Positions 50,301-61,899 of a DNA stretch of 64,000 nt are shown one piece after another (position 1 is the stretch's first letter; the number at the start of each line of letters is the position of its first letter). Source of the stretch: Paraphaeosphaeria minitans (Eukaryota > Ascomycota > Dothideomycetes > Pleosporales > Didymosphaeriaceae); NCBI GenBank assembly GCA_015832175.1, contig WJXW01000006.1, forward strand, positions 2,232,001-2,296,000. Direction: 5' to 3'. The notes beneath the pieces were generated by a model. The model had not been told where the DNA came from and did no database searches. It saw nothing but the letters and a program-made list of their open reading frames with translations. A program made the translations under genes and the position numbers.

Positions 50301-53300
50301 TAGGAGAAAAACTCCTTAAGGAACGTAATTTTATTAAGATAAACCTTAAGAAAGGATATATACAATTATTAAAGTCACTAGTAGTAAGCCCTTTTATGTT
50401 TGTTAAGAAAAAGGATAGATTAGACAGACTATACGTTAACTACTAATAACTTAATAACATAATAATAAAAAACTAATATTTACTACTAAATATTACAGAG
50501 TTATGAGATTAACTATCTTAAGCTAAGATATTTATAATAATAGATCTAAGAGATGGTTACTACCTTATATAAATTAAGAAAGGTGAAGAATAGAAAATAG
50601 CGTTTTAATTACGCTATAGACTATTTAAGTATAAGGTTATGCTATTTAGACTTACAAATACACCAGCAGCTTTTATAGCACTTATTAATAACGTACTCTA
50701 TAAATATCTAGACATATTTGTTATCGCGTATATAGATAATATCCTTGTCTTTTCTAAAAACGAATTAGACCACACTAAGTATATATAGACAGTACTAAAA
50801 GCACTAGATAAAGTATGCCTTTACATTAAACTTAAGAAATATAAGTTTAACGTTAAATAACTTAAATTCCTAGGACACATTATTACTATAGAAGGAATTG
50901 AGATAGCACTAAGTAAAGTTAAATGTATTAAGAACTGGCTAATACTAAAGATAGCTAAGAATATCTAAGAATTCTTAGGATTCTGTGGATTTAATTAATA
51001 ATTTATCTAAGATTACGCAAAGGTTATAATACCTTTAATAAATCTTATAAAGAAGGACGTACCCTTTAAATAGACAAATAAGTACAAAATGTTATTCTAA
51101 CTCCTTAAGACAGCATATATTATGGAACTTATCCTTATTTATTTTAGAAGCAATAAACCACTACGCTTAAAAATAAACGCTAGCGATCTTACGCTAGGCG
51201 CCTACGCTAAATAAGAACATAATAGCAAATAGCACCTAATTACCTATTACTTATACAAATTTAATAACACTGAAACACGATACAATATATATAATAAAGA
51301 ACTCTACGCTATTATTAAAGCCTTAAAGCACTAGAGAATTTACGCACTTAGTTACTTAACGCTAGAAATCTATATAGATTATAAGAACCTTCTAAGGTTC
51401 ACGATAATAAAAGAACTTACGCTATAACAACAAAGATAGTTGTAAACTACTAGGCAGTATAAGTTTAAAATTATCTATGTAGCTAGAAAAGAAAATAGCA
51501 GAGTAGACACTCTTAGCTAACAAAGTAATCTAGTAGAAGAAAAGGTAAAAACCTTCTCCGCAATTCTTCGCAAAGCTAAAAATAGATCCCTAGAGCTAAT
51601 AGTGGAACTAAATTAACTTTTAGTAATTAACTAAGAAGTTCTGGAACATCTACAGACTAAAATCATCTGATAATACCACGATGACCTTATGTATGGACAC
51701 TTAGGCATCACGAAAATAATAGAACTTATTTAACAAAATTACACCTTTAAAGGAATTAAAGAAGCTGTAATAACTTATATCTATAAATGTGCAGAATACT
51801 AAAGAAATAAATATAGTACACATTTTAAATATAGAGAGATGTAAGTAATTAGAATACTAACAGCACTATAGGAAGATATTACTATAGATTTTGTTATAGG
51901 AATTCTAAACTCTAAGGATCTAATAATAGGAATTAAATACAATAGTATACTAGTAGTAGTCTACTAACTAACTAAGTATATTAAGCTTATTCTATGTCTT
52001 AAAGAATACTAGTAAAGGAACTTACTTTTCTTATTCTAAACTAACTAATTAGATACCACAGAATCCTAAAAACAATTATTAGTGACAGAGATAAGCTCTT
52101 TACGTTAAATTATTAGACAACGCTTATAGCACTGCTTAGAACGAAATAAAAACTATTAACAGCTTACTATGTATAAACAGACAGATAGATAGAACGTATA
52201 AACTAAACTATAGAAACGTACCTACGCATCTACTATAACAGTTAGAAGAATAACTAGGTTTTATTACTACTTATAGCACAGTTAGCCTATAATAATAAAG
52301 TATTAGCAGTATTAGGACATACACTATTCTATATAAACTATAGAAGACACCTATATCTCTTTAATTAACAATTTCCTACAACAATTAAAGTAAAAGAAGC
52401 CATAGATATAGTAGAAGATATAAAAAAAATACACTAATAACTCTAAGAAAATCTTAAGAAAGCTTAGTAGTAATTAATTTTATACTAAAATTAAAAATAA
52501 AAAATGGCACCTTAGCTAAAAAAGGGGGATAAAGTATATCTACTTACAAAGAACCTTTAAACTTAGAAGAAAAAACACAAGAAACTAGATTACATTAAAG
52601 TTAGACTATTTTACATTTCTAAGTAAATATTACTAGTAAATTATAAGTTGGAACTACCGCTAGACGCAAAGATACACCTAGTATTCTATGTATTACTACT
52701 AGAACTAGTAGACCCTAATACACTAGTTAGAACCGCCTTCTACCACAGAACTAAGGCAGAAAATAAATTTAAGGTTAAAAGAATTCTAGAATATAATTAG
52801 TATAGCAACGCGTACCTTATTAAGTAGAAAGGTTACCTACACAGCAAAAACACTTAGGAACTAAAGAACTACCTAGGAAACTATTAATAAAAGATTAAAG
52901 AATTCTACTAATAATCTACACAGTATAATAACATTTATACCTAAGATAGTAAAGGCACTAGATTATCCTAGAATTCTAATAGGAAATCCTTAAAAGCGCT
53001 CTATATTATAGGGGATAAAAAGGGACCTAAAGGAGTCTTATTAACTACTAGATTAATAGCCTTACAAGATTTAGCCTCCTTAATATTTTTCTCTTTAACC
53101 GCTATTACATCTTTAGTACACTTATCTAGTAAGTCTATTTACTAACGTAACTAATCTTTATACACACGCATAACCTATAATTTCTCTAACACCTCCTTAT
53201 AGGTCTTAAACACAGTCTCCTGCGTTTCTTTTAACTCTTTTATCTATACACGCAATTTGTCTTTCTCTACTAATAAATACTTAAACTTAGACTCTAAAAC

Positions 53301-54009
53301 GCGCACATTACAATGTTAACTTTAATAAATATATTCTCTACATCTTTTAGACTAAACGTAAACTTTATAAACATAGTTATATTTTGTGTATATTAAGCAT
53401 TTCTTAACTATAACATTACTAAAGGAGTTAATAAAATTAGTTAGGTAATAGTAATAGGTAGTGCTAGACTTAGAAGGTTATTAGGGCATAGTGCGAGTAA
53501 GCTAACGCTACTTATAACACAGAGTAAGCTCTAGTTATAACTAGGCATAAGACACAGTTACATAATTTAAGGATAAATTCTAGTAAGGAGGGAGATAATA
53601 TTAAGATCTAAAGGCTAGGCCTCCTAGGATTTTTATATATATCTACATTCGTTATTTAAGTAACACGGCACAAAAGGTCACGTGATCTAATTAGTGTAAT
53701 TAGAGCGCTAAGATAACTAATTAGACTAAGTACTTAATATACTAAGTAACTAATTAGTGCTTAATTAGTTTGATTAGAGCGATTAGTTCACTAATTACTT
53801 AAAGTATATAGGAACGCGAGGATAGGCTCTCTATACTTGTGTTTAATCTATTTATTAATCTATTGTTTAGATTCTAGTAGACTAAATTGTTAACTTGTTA
53901 CACTTTGTAAGATACTATCGTATTAATAAGACCTTCCACCTTCTGTAAGTACTCCTGCCCGAGAACCAACCTTAACCCTTTAGGACTAGCTACCCTATTG
54001 GATTTAACA
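47305..54009 (+). mobile_element. Chromovirus J2 (type beta), LTR-to-LTR, 6.7 kb
   Basis: LTRs 47305-47715 and 53599-54009 (both 411 bp). Gag-pol on plus (47770-52920; zinc-knuckle KCFTCSKLGYIARN near 48597 keeps the first two Cys; RT AYIDNILVF near 50728; chromodomain 52765-52880). Accessory ORF on minus from ATG 53489 to about 52930. Its left TSD (TCTAT, 47300-47304) is not repeated at 54010 but at 57597-57601, after the LTR of J1. Confidence 0.85.
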
Positions 54010-54897
54010 GTACCCTTTAAATAGATAAATAAGTATAGAATATTATTCTAACTTCTTAAGATAGTATGTATTATAGAACCTATCCTTATTTATTTTAGAA
54101 GCGGTAAACTACTACGCTTTAAAATAGATGCTAGTAATCTTACGCTAGGCGCCTACGCTAAATAAGAACGTAATAGTAAATAGCACCTAATTGCCTATTA
54201 CTTATGCAAATTTAATAACGTTAAAACATAATATAATATACACGACAAAGAACTCTACGCTATAATTAAAGCCTTAAAGCACTAGAGGATTTACGCGCTT
54301 AGTTACTTAACGCTAGAAATCTATATAAATTATAAAAACCTTTTAAGGTTCACAATAATAAAAGAACTTACGCTATAATAATAAAGATAGTTACAAACTA
54401 CTAGGCAGTATAAGTTTAAAATTATCTATATAGCTAGAAAAGAAAATGGCAAAGCAGACGCTCTTAGCCAACAAAGTAATCTAGTAAGAGAAAAGGCAAA
54501 AACCTTCTTTATAATTCTTTATAAAGCCAAAGATAGATCTCTAGAACTAATAGTAGAACTAAATTAACTTTTAGTAATTAACTAAGAAGTTCTAGAACAT
54601 TTACAAACTAAGATTATCTAATAATACTATAATAACTCTATATATAGACACCTAGGTATTACAAAAATAATAGAACTTATCTAAAGGAATTACACCTTTA
54701 AAGGAATTAAGGAAGCTATAATAACTTATATCTATAAATATATAGAATGCTAGAGAAATAAACCCAGTATATATTTTAAATATAGAGAGATGTAAGCGAT
54801 TAGAATACTAACAGCACTATAGAAAGATATTACTATAGATTTTGTTACAGGAATTCTAAACTCTAAGAATCTAATAACAGGAATTAATGTTAAATCC

Positions 54898-55317
54898 AAG
54901 AGGGTAGCTAGTCCTAAAGGGTTAAGGTTGGTTCTTGGGCAGGAGTACTTACAGAAGGTAGAAGGTCTTATTAATATAATAGTATCTTGCAAAGTGTAAT
55001 AAGTTAACAATTTAGTCTGCTAGAATCTAAATAATAGATTAATAAACAGATTAAACACGAGTATAGAGAGTCTATCCTCGCGTTCCTATATACTAAGCAA
55101 AGTCCACTCTGTGGGGAGCGCTCTGTAGAGAGCGCTCTGTGCAGAGCGGTCATGTGTGTTATGCTCTGCACAGAGCAATCAAGCGCTCTATAGAGAGCAG
55201 TCACGTGACTCCTTTATTTGAGGCGTAGCTGGCATCGAGTCCCCGCTCAATCCTTGCTACGCGCCCGCTAGGTACAAAACCAGCTTCCCGCCATCATGTG
55301 GATTTCAGATCCTAACA
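54898..55317 (-). mobile_element. Solo LTR (type delta), 420 bp, TSD ATTAA, little mutated
   Basis: TGTTAAATCC...GATCCTAACA, flanked by ATTAA (54893-54897 and 55318-55322); removing it restores the integrase sequence of J1. The left ~200 bp are the shared chromovirus LTR module; the right ~220 bp are GC-rich, unique in the window and not RIP-mutated. That part holds several inverted repeats (GCTCTGTGCAGAGC, GCTCTGCACAGAGC, GAGCGCTCT) and TCACGTGA. Confidence 0.9.
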
Positions 55318-55539
55318 ATTAAATATAATAGTATACTAGTAATAGTCTACTAACTAACTAAGTATATTAAGCTTATTCTATGCCTTAAAAGAATAACGGC
55401 AAAGAAATTTACCTTTTTTATTCTAGACTAACTAATTAGACATCACAGAATCCCAAAAATAATTATTAGCGACAGAGATAAGCTCTTTACGTTAAATTAT
55501 TAGATAACGCTTATAGCCTTACTTAGAACGAAACGAAAG

Positions 55540-55734
55540 TGTTAAAGTAAAACACTCACTTCCGTGATTCTTTCTGGATCCACTAATTCATATCACGGGA
55601 TTCTTGCCAAGAGGCTCGTTTCTTTTGTATATAGTCTGCCCTTTTGGCATCCTTTCCTACAATCAGCTCTTTGTATTCTTTACAACTCTGCTCCTGAATA
55701 TCCTGTGATAGTTCGAGCCCTTTTTACCACAACA
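55540..55734. mobile_element. Unmutated 195-bp solo LTR of another family, TSD GAAAG
   Basis: TGTTAAAGTAAAACAC...TTTTTACCACAACA, flanked by GAAAG (55535-55539 and 55735-55739). Without it, the integrase sequence of J1 is continuous. TG...CA ends and a 5-bp duplication mark it as an LTR. It has no other copy in the window and keeps normal CA/TG content, so it is recent. An open frame across it (55564-55746) is chance. Confidence 0.8.
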
Positions 55735-57601
55735 GAAAGCTATTAACAGCTTACTATCTATAAATAGACAGATAGATAGAATGTACAAACTAAACTATAG
55801 AAACGTATCTACGCATCTACTATAATAGTTAGAAGAATAACTAGGTTTTAATACTACCTATAGTATAGTTAGCCTATAATAACAAAGTATTAGTAGCATT
55901 AGGACATATACTATTCTATATAAACTATAGAAGACACCTATATCTCTTTAATTAACAATTTCCTACAACAATTAAAGTAAAAGAAGCTATAGATATAGTA
56001 GAAAATATAAAGAAAATACACTAACAACTCTAAGAGAATCTTAAGAAAGCTTAGCAGTAATTAATTTTATACTAAAACTAAAAACAAAAAATAGCACCTT
56101 AGCTAAAGAAGGGGGATAAAGTATATCTACTTATAAAGAACCTTTAAACTTAGAAGAAGAAACATAAAAAACTAGATTATATTAAGGTTAGACTATTTTA
56201 TATTTCTAAGTAAATATTACTAGTAAACTATAAGTTAGAATTACCGCCAGATGCAAAGATACACCTAGTATTCCACGTATTACCACTAGAACTAGCAGAC
56301 CCTAATACACTAGTTAGAACCGCCTTTTACCACAGAACTAAGGAAGAAAATAAATTTAAAGTTAAAAAAATTCTAGAATATAATTAGCATAGTAACGCGT
56401 ATCTTGTTAAGTAGAAAGGTTACCTACACAGCAAAAACACTTAGGAACTAGAGAACTACCTAAGAAACTATTAATAAAAGATTAAAGAATTCTACTAACA
56501 ACCTATATAGTATAATAATATTTGTACTTAAGACAGTAAAGGCACTAAATTATTCTAGAATTCTAATAAGAAATCCTTAAAAGCGCTCTATGTTGTAGAG
56601 GATAAGAAGGGACCTAAAGGAGTCTTATTAACTACTAGATTAATAGCCTTATAAGATTTAGCCTCCTTAATATTCTTTTTCTTAACTGCTATTATATCCT
56701 TAGCACACTTATCTAGTAAGTCTATTTACTAACACAACTAATCTTTACGCGCATATATAACCTATAATTTCTCTAACGCCTCTTTATAGACCTTAAATAT
56801 AGCTTCCTATATTTCTTTTAACTCTTTTATCTATATACGGAATTTCTTTTTCTCCGCTAATAAACGCTTAAACTTAGACTCTAAAACGGGTATATTGCAA
56901 CGTTAATCTTAATAAATATATTTTCTACATTTTCTAGACTAAATATAAACCTTATAAACATAGTTATATTTTATACATATTAAGTATTTCTTAACTATAA
57001 CTTCGCTAAAGGAATTAATAAAATTAGTTAGGTAATAGCAATAGGTAGTGCTAGACTTAAAAGGTTATTAAGGCATAATATAAGTAAGCTAACGCTATTT
57101 ATAACGTGGGGCGAACTCTAGTTATAACTAGGCATAAGACATAGTTATATAATTTAAGGATAAATCCTAGTAAAGAGGGAGATAACATTAAGATCTAAAG
57201 GCTAGGCCTCCTAGGATCTTTATATGTATCTATATTCATTGTTTAAGTGGCACAGTATAAAAGGTCACGTGACCTGATTAGTGTAATTAGAGCGCTAAGA
57301 CAACTAATTAGACTAAGCACTTAATATACTAAGCAACTAATTAGTGCTTAATTAGTTTAATTAGAGCGATTAGTCCACTAATTACTTAAAGTATATAGGA
57401 ACGCGAGGATAGGCTCTCTATACTCGTGTTTAATCTGTTTATTAATCTATTATTTAGATTCTAGTAGACTAAATTATTAACTTATTACACTTCGCAAGAT
57501 ACTATCGTATTAATTAGACTTTTCACCTTCTATAAGTACTCCTGCCTAAGAACTAACCTTAACCCTTTAGCACTAGCTACCCTCTTGGATTTAACATCTA
57601 T

Positions 57602-59532
57602 ATACCCTTTTTATAAATAGTGCTCTCTTAGCTCTAATGCTAGCACGCTAGATTATTCGCTAGCTTCTATAAATATAGTGTTAACGCTACTAACATCCTT
57701 ACTATCTCTATTATAACTCTTTACTAAACCTCTTTTAACACTAACTTACACTTTAATACTAACTTACACCTTAACACTAACTTACACCTTAATACTAACT
57801 TACACCTTAACACTAACTTACACTTTAATATATAGCCTATAAGCTTTTCTAGAGGCATTTAGATTACTGCCCTAACTATTATTTTATTAAATAGGTTTTA
57901 CGCCGCAACCTCTATTTAGAGTTCTATTGCTACAACTACCTTTGTCTAGAATCTGTCTAGTACTACTAGCTGCACAATAGCTAATAACTACGTCTATAAT
58001 TATATATACACAACGTATAGTATCTACTCCTTTATAACCTACACCTACCTTAGAGGTATTAGACTAAGTAATTAGTTTTTAATAGCCCTGCGACTTCTAG
58101 CAATAATAAATTTAATAATAGAGGTATTACTACTAAAGATTTTGCAATCGCTAATAATTAAGTAAATTAGTAGAATAATCCTACTTACCTACCTATAGAT
58201 CTAACAGCCCTAAACTTCTTATAAGAGCCTACACTTCTTCTAAAAGAAAGTGTATATATATCTAAGTTCTATACTAAACTTAATTAGATATAATTAACTG
58301 TCTGTTTTACTTACAACTAAAGATAGTTCTACCTAAATATTATTTAAGGGGAATGTGTAGACTATTAAAAAGATTAAAATCAATTTAGTAGCGCTAATTT
58401 TGTGCCACTTTATAGAGCTAAAAATAACATAGATTCTAGCCTATTACCTCTATTATTACTACCCCTTACTAATATAGAGGAATGCCTACTTGCACGTGTT
58501 TAAGTTATAATAGAGGTTTATACGCACTAGGGCGCCTAATACTACTATAAAGGTTATATCTGTAATTTTACAGTTAACACTATAATACCTTTCACTTAAC
58601 TCCCTTGTCTACTACAATAAGTAGAGATTATTATCCTAAAGCCTATCTAGGTAGATAGTAATAATCCTAATTAAGTTAACTAGCAATTTTAAAAAGACTA
58701 TTAAGTGTGGTAATATATAGTGTAAAGGTAGTTATTATTCCTAATTACAAACTACTTAGGATATTATAATATTATTTTTAATTATAATGCGCTTGCATCG
58801 CTTCCTCTTAATAGTTTTATAGAGTAGGACTTAGAGGTTATTTAGTCTCTACCTAACACTTCTATAAGTTCTTCTAGTACTAATACCTCGCCTAATACTA
58901 GCACCTAGACTAGATCTAGCGCTACGCACTTATCCGCATCTACTATAATAGATATTTATAAAAGTAAGTATAATAGAGAAGAATATACTAGCTAATTATA
59001 GTAAGATAAAGAAGCTCTAGATAACGCTAACTATAAAACTTCTAAAGTATCTGCTGTCCCTAATCTTAGAGTAAACACTTTAATGTTTAAGACTCTTCGC
59101 GCTTAAATTTAATCTTATATAAACATAGTATACCTCTCTATAGGTGTAGTACGAGCTACACTATCAGTAAATTCACCTAAAGTGAACGCTATCTTAGTCT
59201 GGCTTTTCTATCTCTATACCCTACTAGTATAGGAGACTTTAATGAACCTCGCCTATAAACTGTAGACCTTATTACCTATATACGGTTTATTCTTTACTAC
59301 AAAGATAGAAGATTCGCAAGAAACTCTTAATTTTAATTTACTACTTTTAACACTATTATACGCTAGTCCTCTATTACCTATACTAGTTTTATGGCTAGGC
59401 ATAGTGCAAATGGCAACCCTATGCAAATAATAACTAAATATTAAGGGTAATATTATATGTTAAAATAACATTAAAGTGAGTTTTTCATCATGAGCCTATC
59501 TAATAAACTTTACGTGGATTAGCATTGTATTT
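57602..59532 (+). pseudogene. Helitron-related fragment I, right part (DUF6570-like and Helitron N-terminal domain)
   Basis: The plus strand, with stops and frame changes, reads CFTYNQRQFYLNIIQGECVDY (a CxxC...CxxC pair with two Cys mutated, about 58300-58365), then SANFVPLY, NIEECLLARV, YYYKGYICNF and RWLLFLITNYPRYYN-like pieces. This is the pattern of the DUF6570 region of fungal Helitron proteins. Around 59180-59420 it gives LSLYPTSIGDFNEPRL, YIRFILYYKDRRFARNSQF and FTTFNTIIRQ, typical of the Helitron_like_N domain. It stops before the Rep HUH motif and the helicase. Identification is from remembered motifs. Confidence 0.65.
57735..57830 (+). repeat. 18-bp tandem repeat (CTAACTTACACCTTAACA)
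   Basis: About five near-identical 18-bp units, in register with the codons (repeating T-N-L-H-x-N), at the N-terminal side of the Helitron-like frame. Confidence 0.75.
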
Positions 59533-59692
59533 TAAACATAGTTATATTTTATATATATTAAGTATCTCTTAACTATAACTTCGCTAAAGGGGTTAATAAA
59601 ATTAGTTAGGTGGTAGTAATAGGTAGTACTAGACTTAGAAAGTTATTTAGGCATAATATAAGCGAGCTAACGCTACTTATAATATAGGGTAA
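59533..59692 (+). mobile_element. Chromovirus remnant H, right piece
   Basis: Continues the accessory ORF of H (minus strand; equivalent to B 23390-23550) after fragment I. Cut at 59693 by element K. Confidence 0.65.
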
Positions 59693-59909
59693 TATTAAAT
59701 CTAAAAGGGTAGCTAGTCGTAAAGGATTAAAGTTGGTTCTTAGGTAGGAGTACTTATAGAAGGGGGAAGGTCTTATTAATATATTAGTATCTTATAAAGT
59801 GTAATAAGTTAATAATTTAGTCTACTAGAATCTAAATAATAGATTAATAAATAGATTAAATATAAGTATAAAAAGCTTATTCTTACGTTCCTATATACTA
59901 AGTAATCCC

Positions 59910-60060
59910 ACACGTCCTAGAATCCTATATGTTCTAGAGTCCTATATATCCTAGAGTCCCATATATCCTAGAGTCCCATATATCCTAGAGTCCCATATAT
60001 CCTAGAGTCCCATATATCCTAGAGTCCCATATATCCTAGAGTTCTATGTAGGCGAGTCCT
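59910..60060. repeat. Expanded 17-bp minisatellite in the K LTR
   Basis: About eight units of CCTAGAGTCCCATATAT (complement of the A units) against four in the LTRs of A. The difference accounts for most of the 76-bp greater length of this LTR. Confidence 0.8.
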
Positions 60061-60269
60061 ATGTGTCCTAGAGTTCCTGTATAGGCGAGGCCTGTGCGGT
60101 CCTTAGGACCTTTAGGGCCTATAACCTATTACCTAAGTACTTAGTTAGCTAACTGTAGTAGACTAATAGTCTAGAAGTATAATAAGCTTATGCCCTACTA
60201 CTTACGCGTAGCTAGATTCTAATATCATCTTCCCCCTCTAAGCTTAATATCCTTATAAGTTAACTATCT

Positions 60270-60815
60270 ATAAAGTTATTATCTTATTCTGTTTAATATC
60301 GCTATAGTTAAGCTAATTATCTTAAGAAAGTCTACATTTTTATAATAGTTATCTCTTTATACTATGCTAAGAAGAAATATACTTATTATCTTTTTTTTTT
60401 ACACTTTTAGTATACTAACTGCGTTAAATAGGGAAATAAGAAGTATAAGCCTAAAGAGATTCCTTTACTAGATTCTTTAAAAATAAATACTAAAATAAAG
60501 AGATTAGAAAAATTAGAGGCTAAAAAGAAAGTAAAGCTCTATATTAAGAAAGAGCTAGCTAAGATAGTTTTCCTTTACGCCTATTAGGCGTAAGAGAAGA
60601 TAGCGCACTTACGCAATTAGTAAAAAAAATTATATTAGAAACAATAAGAATTATTTAATTATAGTATAAATACTATAGATAAGTTAGAAGCGCTTAAGGT
60701 GCAGAAGAAGTTAGTGTAGGCTACTATGTTAATAAATATTAACGCACTCCTAGGCGCTAAGGTAATTAACTAGTTTATTTTATAAGCTAGCCCTTATACT
60801 AGTAGTAATTCCTAA
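60270..60815 (+). pseudogene. Accessory ORF of K
   Basis: Same protein as in A, opposite to the K pol: RYSQANYLKKVYIF, YYAKKKYTYYL, then a charged helix KIKRLEKLEAKKKVKLYIKK and NTIDKLEALKVQKKLVQ. An A-run/T-run indel near 60390 and RIP stops break it. Confidence 0.6.
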
Positions 60816-61265
60816 CTGCGTTATAGTTCTCTTCTTATAATTTCTAGCGTTTAGGTGTAGAAGTCGTTTATCTATTATTAATAGTTAGATAGGTTTTCTT
60901 AAGGTTTCTATATATTTTTACTAGATAAATACTTTTTCTACTTAGTGAGATATTCTTTAGTGTTTATATACACGTTACGTACTTATAGGATTTATTCTAT
61001 TTCGAATTTAGTTTCTTCCTAAGCTTAGTAATAGAAGATGGTTTTAATTAGCGTTTCTAAGTCTACTAGTTCTAATAATAATACGTGAAATACTAGGTAT
61101 ATCTTTGCGTCTGGCGGTAGTTCTAACTTATAGTTTACTAGTAATATTTACTTAGAAATTTAAAATAGTCTAACCATAACGTAATCTAGTTTTTTGTGTT
61201 TCTTATTCTAAGTTTAAAGGTTCTTTATAAGTAGATATACTTTATCCCCCTTCTTTAGCTAAGGT

Positions 61266-61899
61266 TGTAGGTTTGGCTTAATCTGCAATTAAGCATTTAA
61301 GGGTTAATGGTATACTATTATACAAAGGGTAAGAAGTAGGTTTAATTAATTACGTCTTATCTATTATACAAAGGGGCACTAAGGACCTTATAAAGTCTCT
61401 ACCTCTTGGCGCTACCCTAAGTAGTAGGTCCTTATGCAGGTCCTTATAGGCAGGTAGGGCCTTATAAAGTCTCTACCTCTTAGCGCTGACCTAAGTAGTG
61501 GGTCCTTATGCGGGTCCCTATAGGTAGGTAGGCCCCTATTTTACTTAGTGCTATTTGTATAATAAACTATATAAACACTAGTAGCTTTTCTTTTATATAA
61601 TAGCTTATATCTATTATACGCTTCTTTTTCTTATCCTTTTCTATCTATACAGTTAGCCTTCCCCTATTAGAACAGGTTATAAGGTAGGTGTAGTGTCGCT
61701 ATATAGCAGAGGTCCTATTTACACCTACTTTTATGCAAATAGGTAGTAATAGCTAACCTGCTTAGTTCTTACTTTAGCCTTTTATATAGTAGTAAAGTTA
61801 TATCGCGCAATAAAGCTCTTTTTAGGCATATGTTTTGTGCGTAAATAGAAGGTGGGGTATTAAGTAATATTATTAGTTTGGCTTAATCTACAATTAAGC
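61266..61899 (-). mobile_element. Internally deleted copy L of the E family
   Basis: LTR 61266-61583 (318 bp, with the same 74-bp duplication), only ~287 bp of interior (matching E 25034-25320), then the start of the second LTR (61871) which element M interrupts at 61900. The gag region of E is missing. Strand is given by comparison with E. Confidence 0.7.

Larger units (their letters stand above)
54010..57596 (+). mobile_element. 3' half of chromovirus J1 (RNase H to 3' LTR)
   Basis: Begins abruptly inside RNase H (GTACCCTTTAAATAG, equivalent to 51060 in J2) and runs through integrase, chromodomain (about 56340-56470), accessory ORF (minus, 57076 to about 56510) and the 3' LTR 57186-57596 (411 bp). 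The gag to RT part is missing. Two solo LTRs are inserted in its integrase region. Confidence 0.85.
59693..61265 (-). mobile_element. Chromovirus K (type alpha), minus orientation, truncated by L
   Basis: 3' LTR 59693-60224 (532 bp), reversed purine tract TCATCTTCCCCCTCT, accessory ORF on plus (about 60270-60815), and the chromodomain and C-terminal integrase on minus (about 60850-61265). Interrupted by L at 61266. Confidence 0.8.

Noticed and set aside
55004..55204. 66-codon minus-strand frame in the palindromic U3
   Set aside because: Generated by the inverted repeats of the LTR; no protein features.
55640..55734. Possible tRNA-derived SINE (GTTCGAGCC followed by TTTTT)
   Set aside because: A B-box-like string alone; no A box or tRNA fold, and the insert has TG...CA ends with a 5-bp TSD like an LTR.
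55564..55746. 60-codon open frame
   Set aside because: Lies within the 195-bp solo LTR and runs into integrase; open only because the insert is unmutated.
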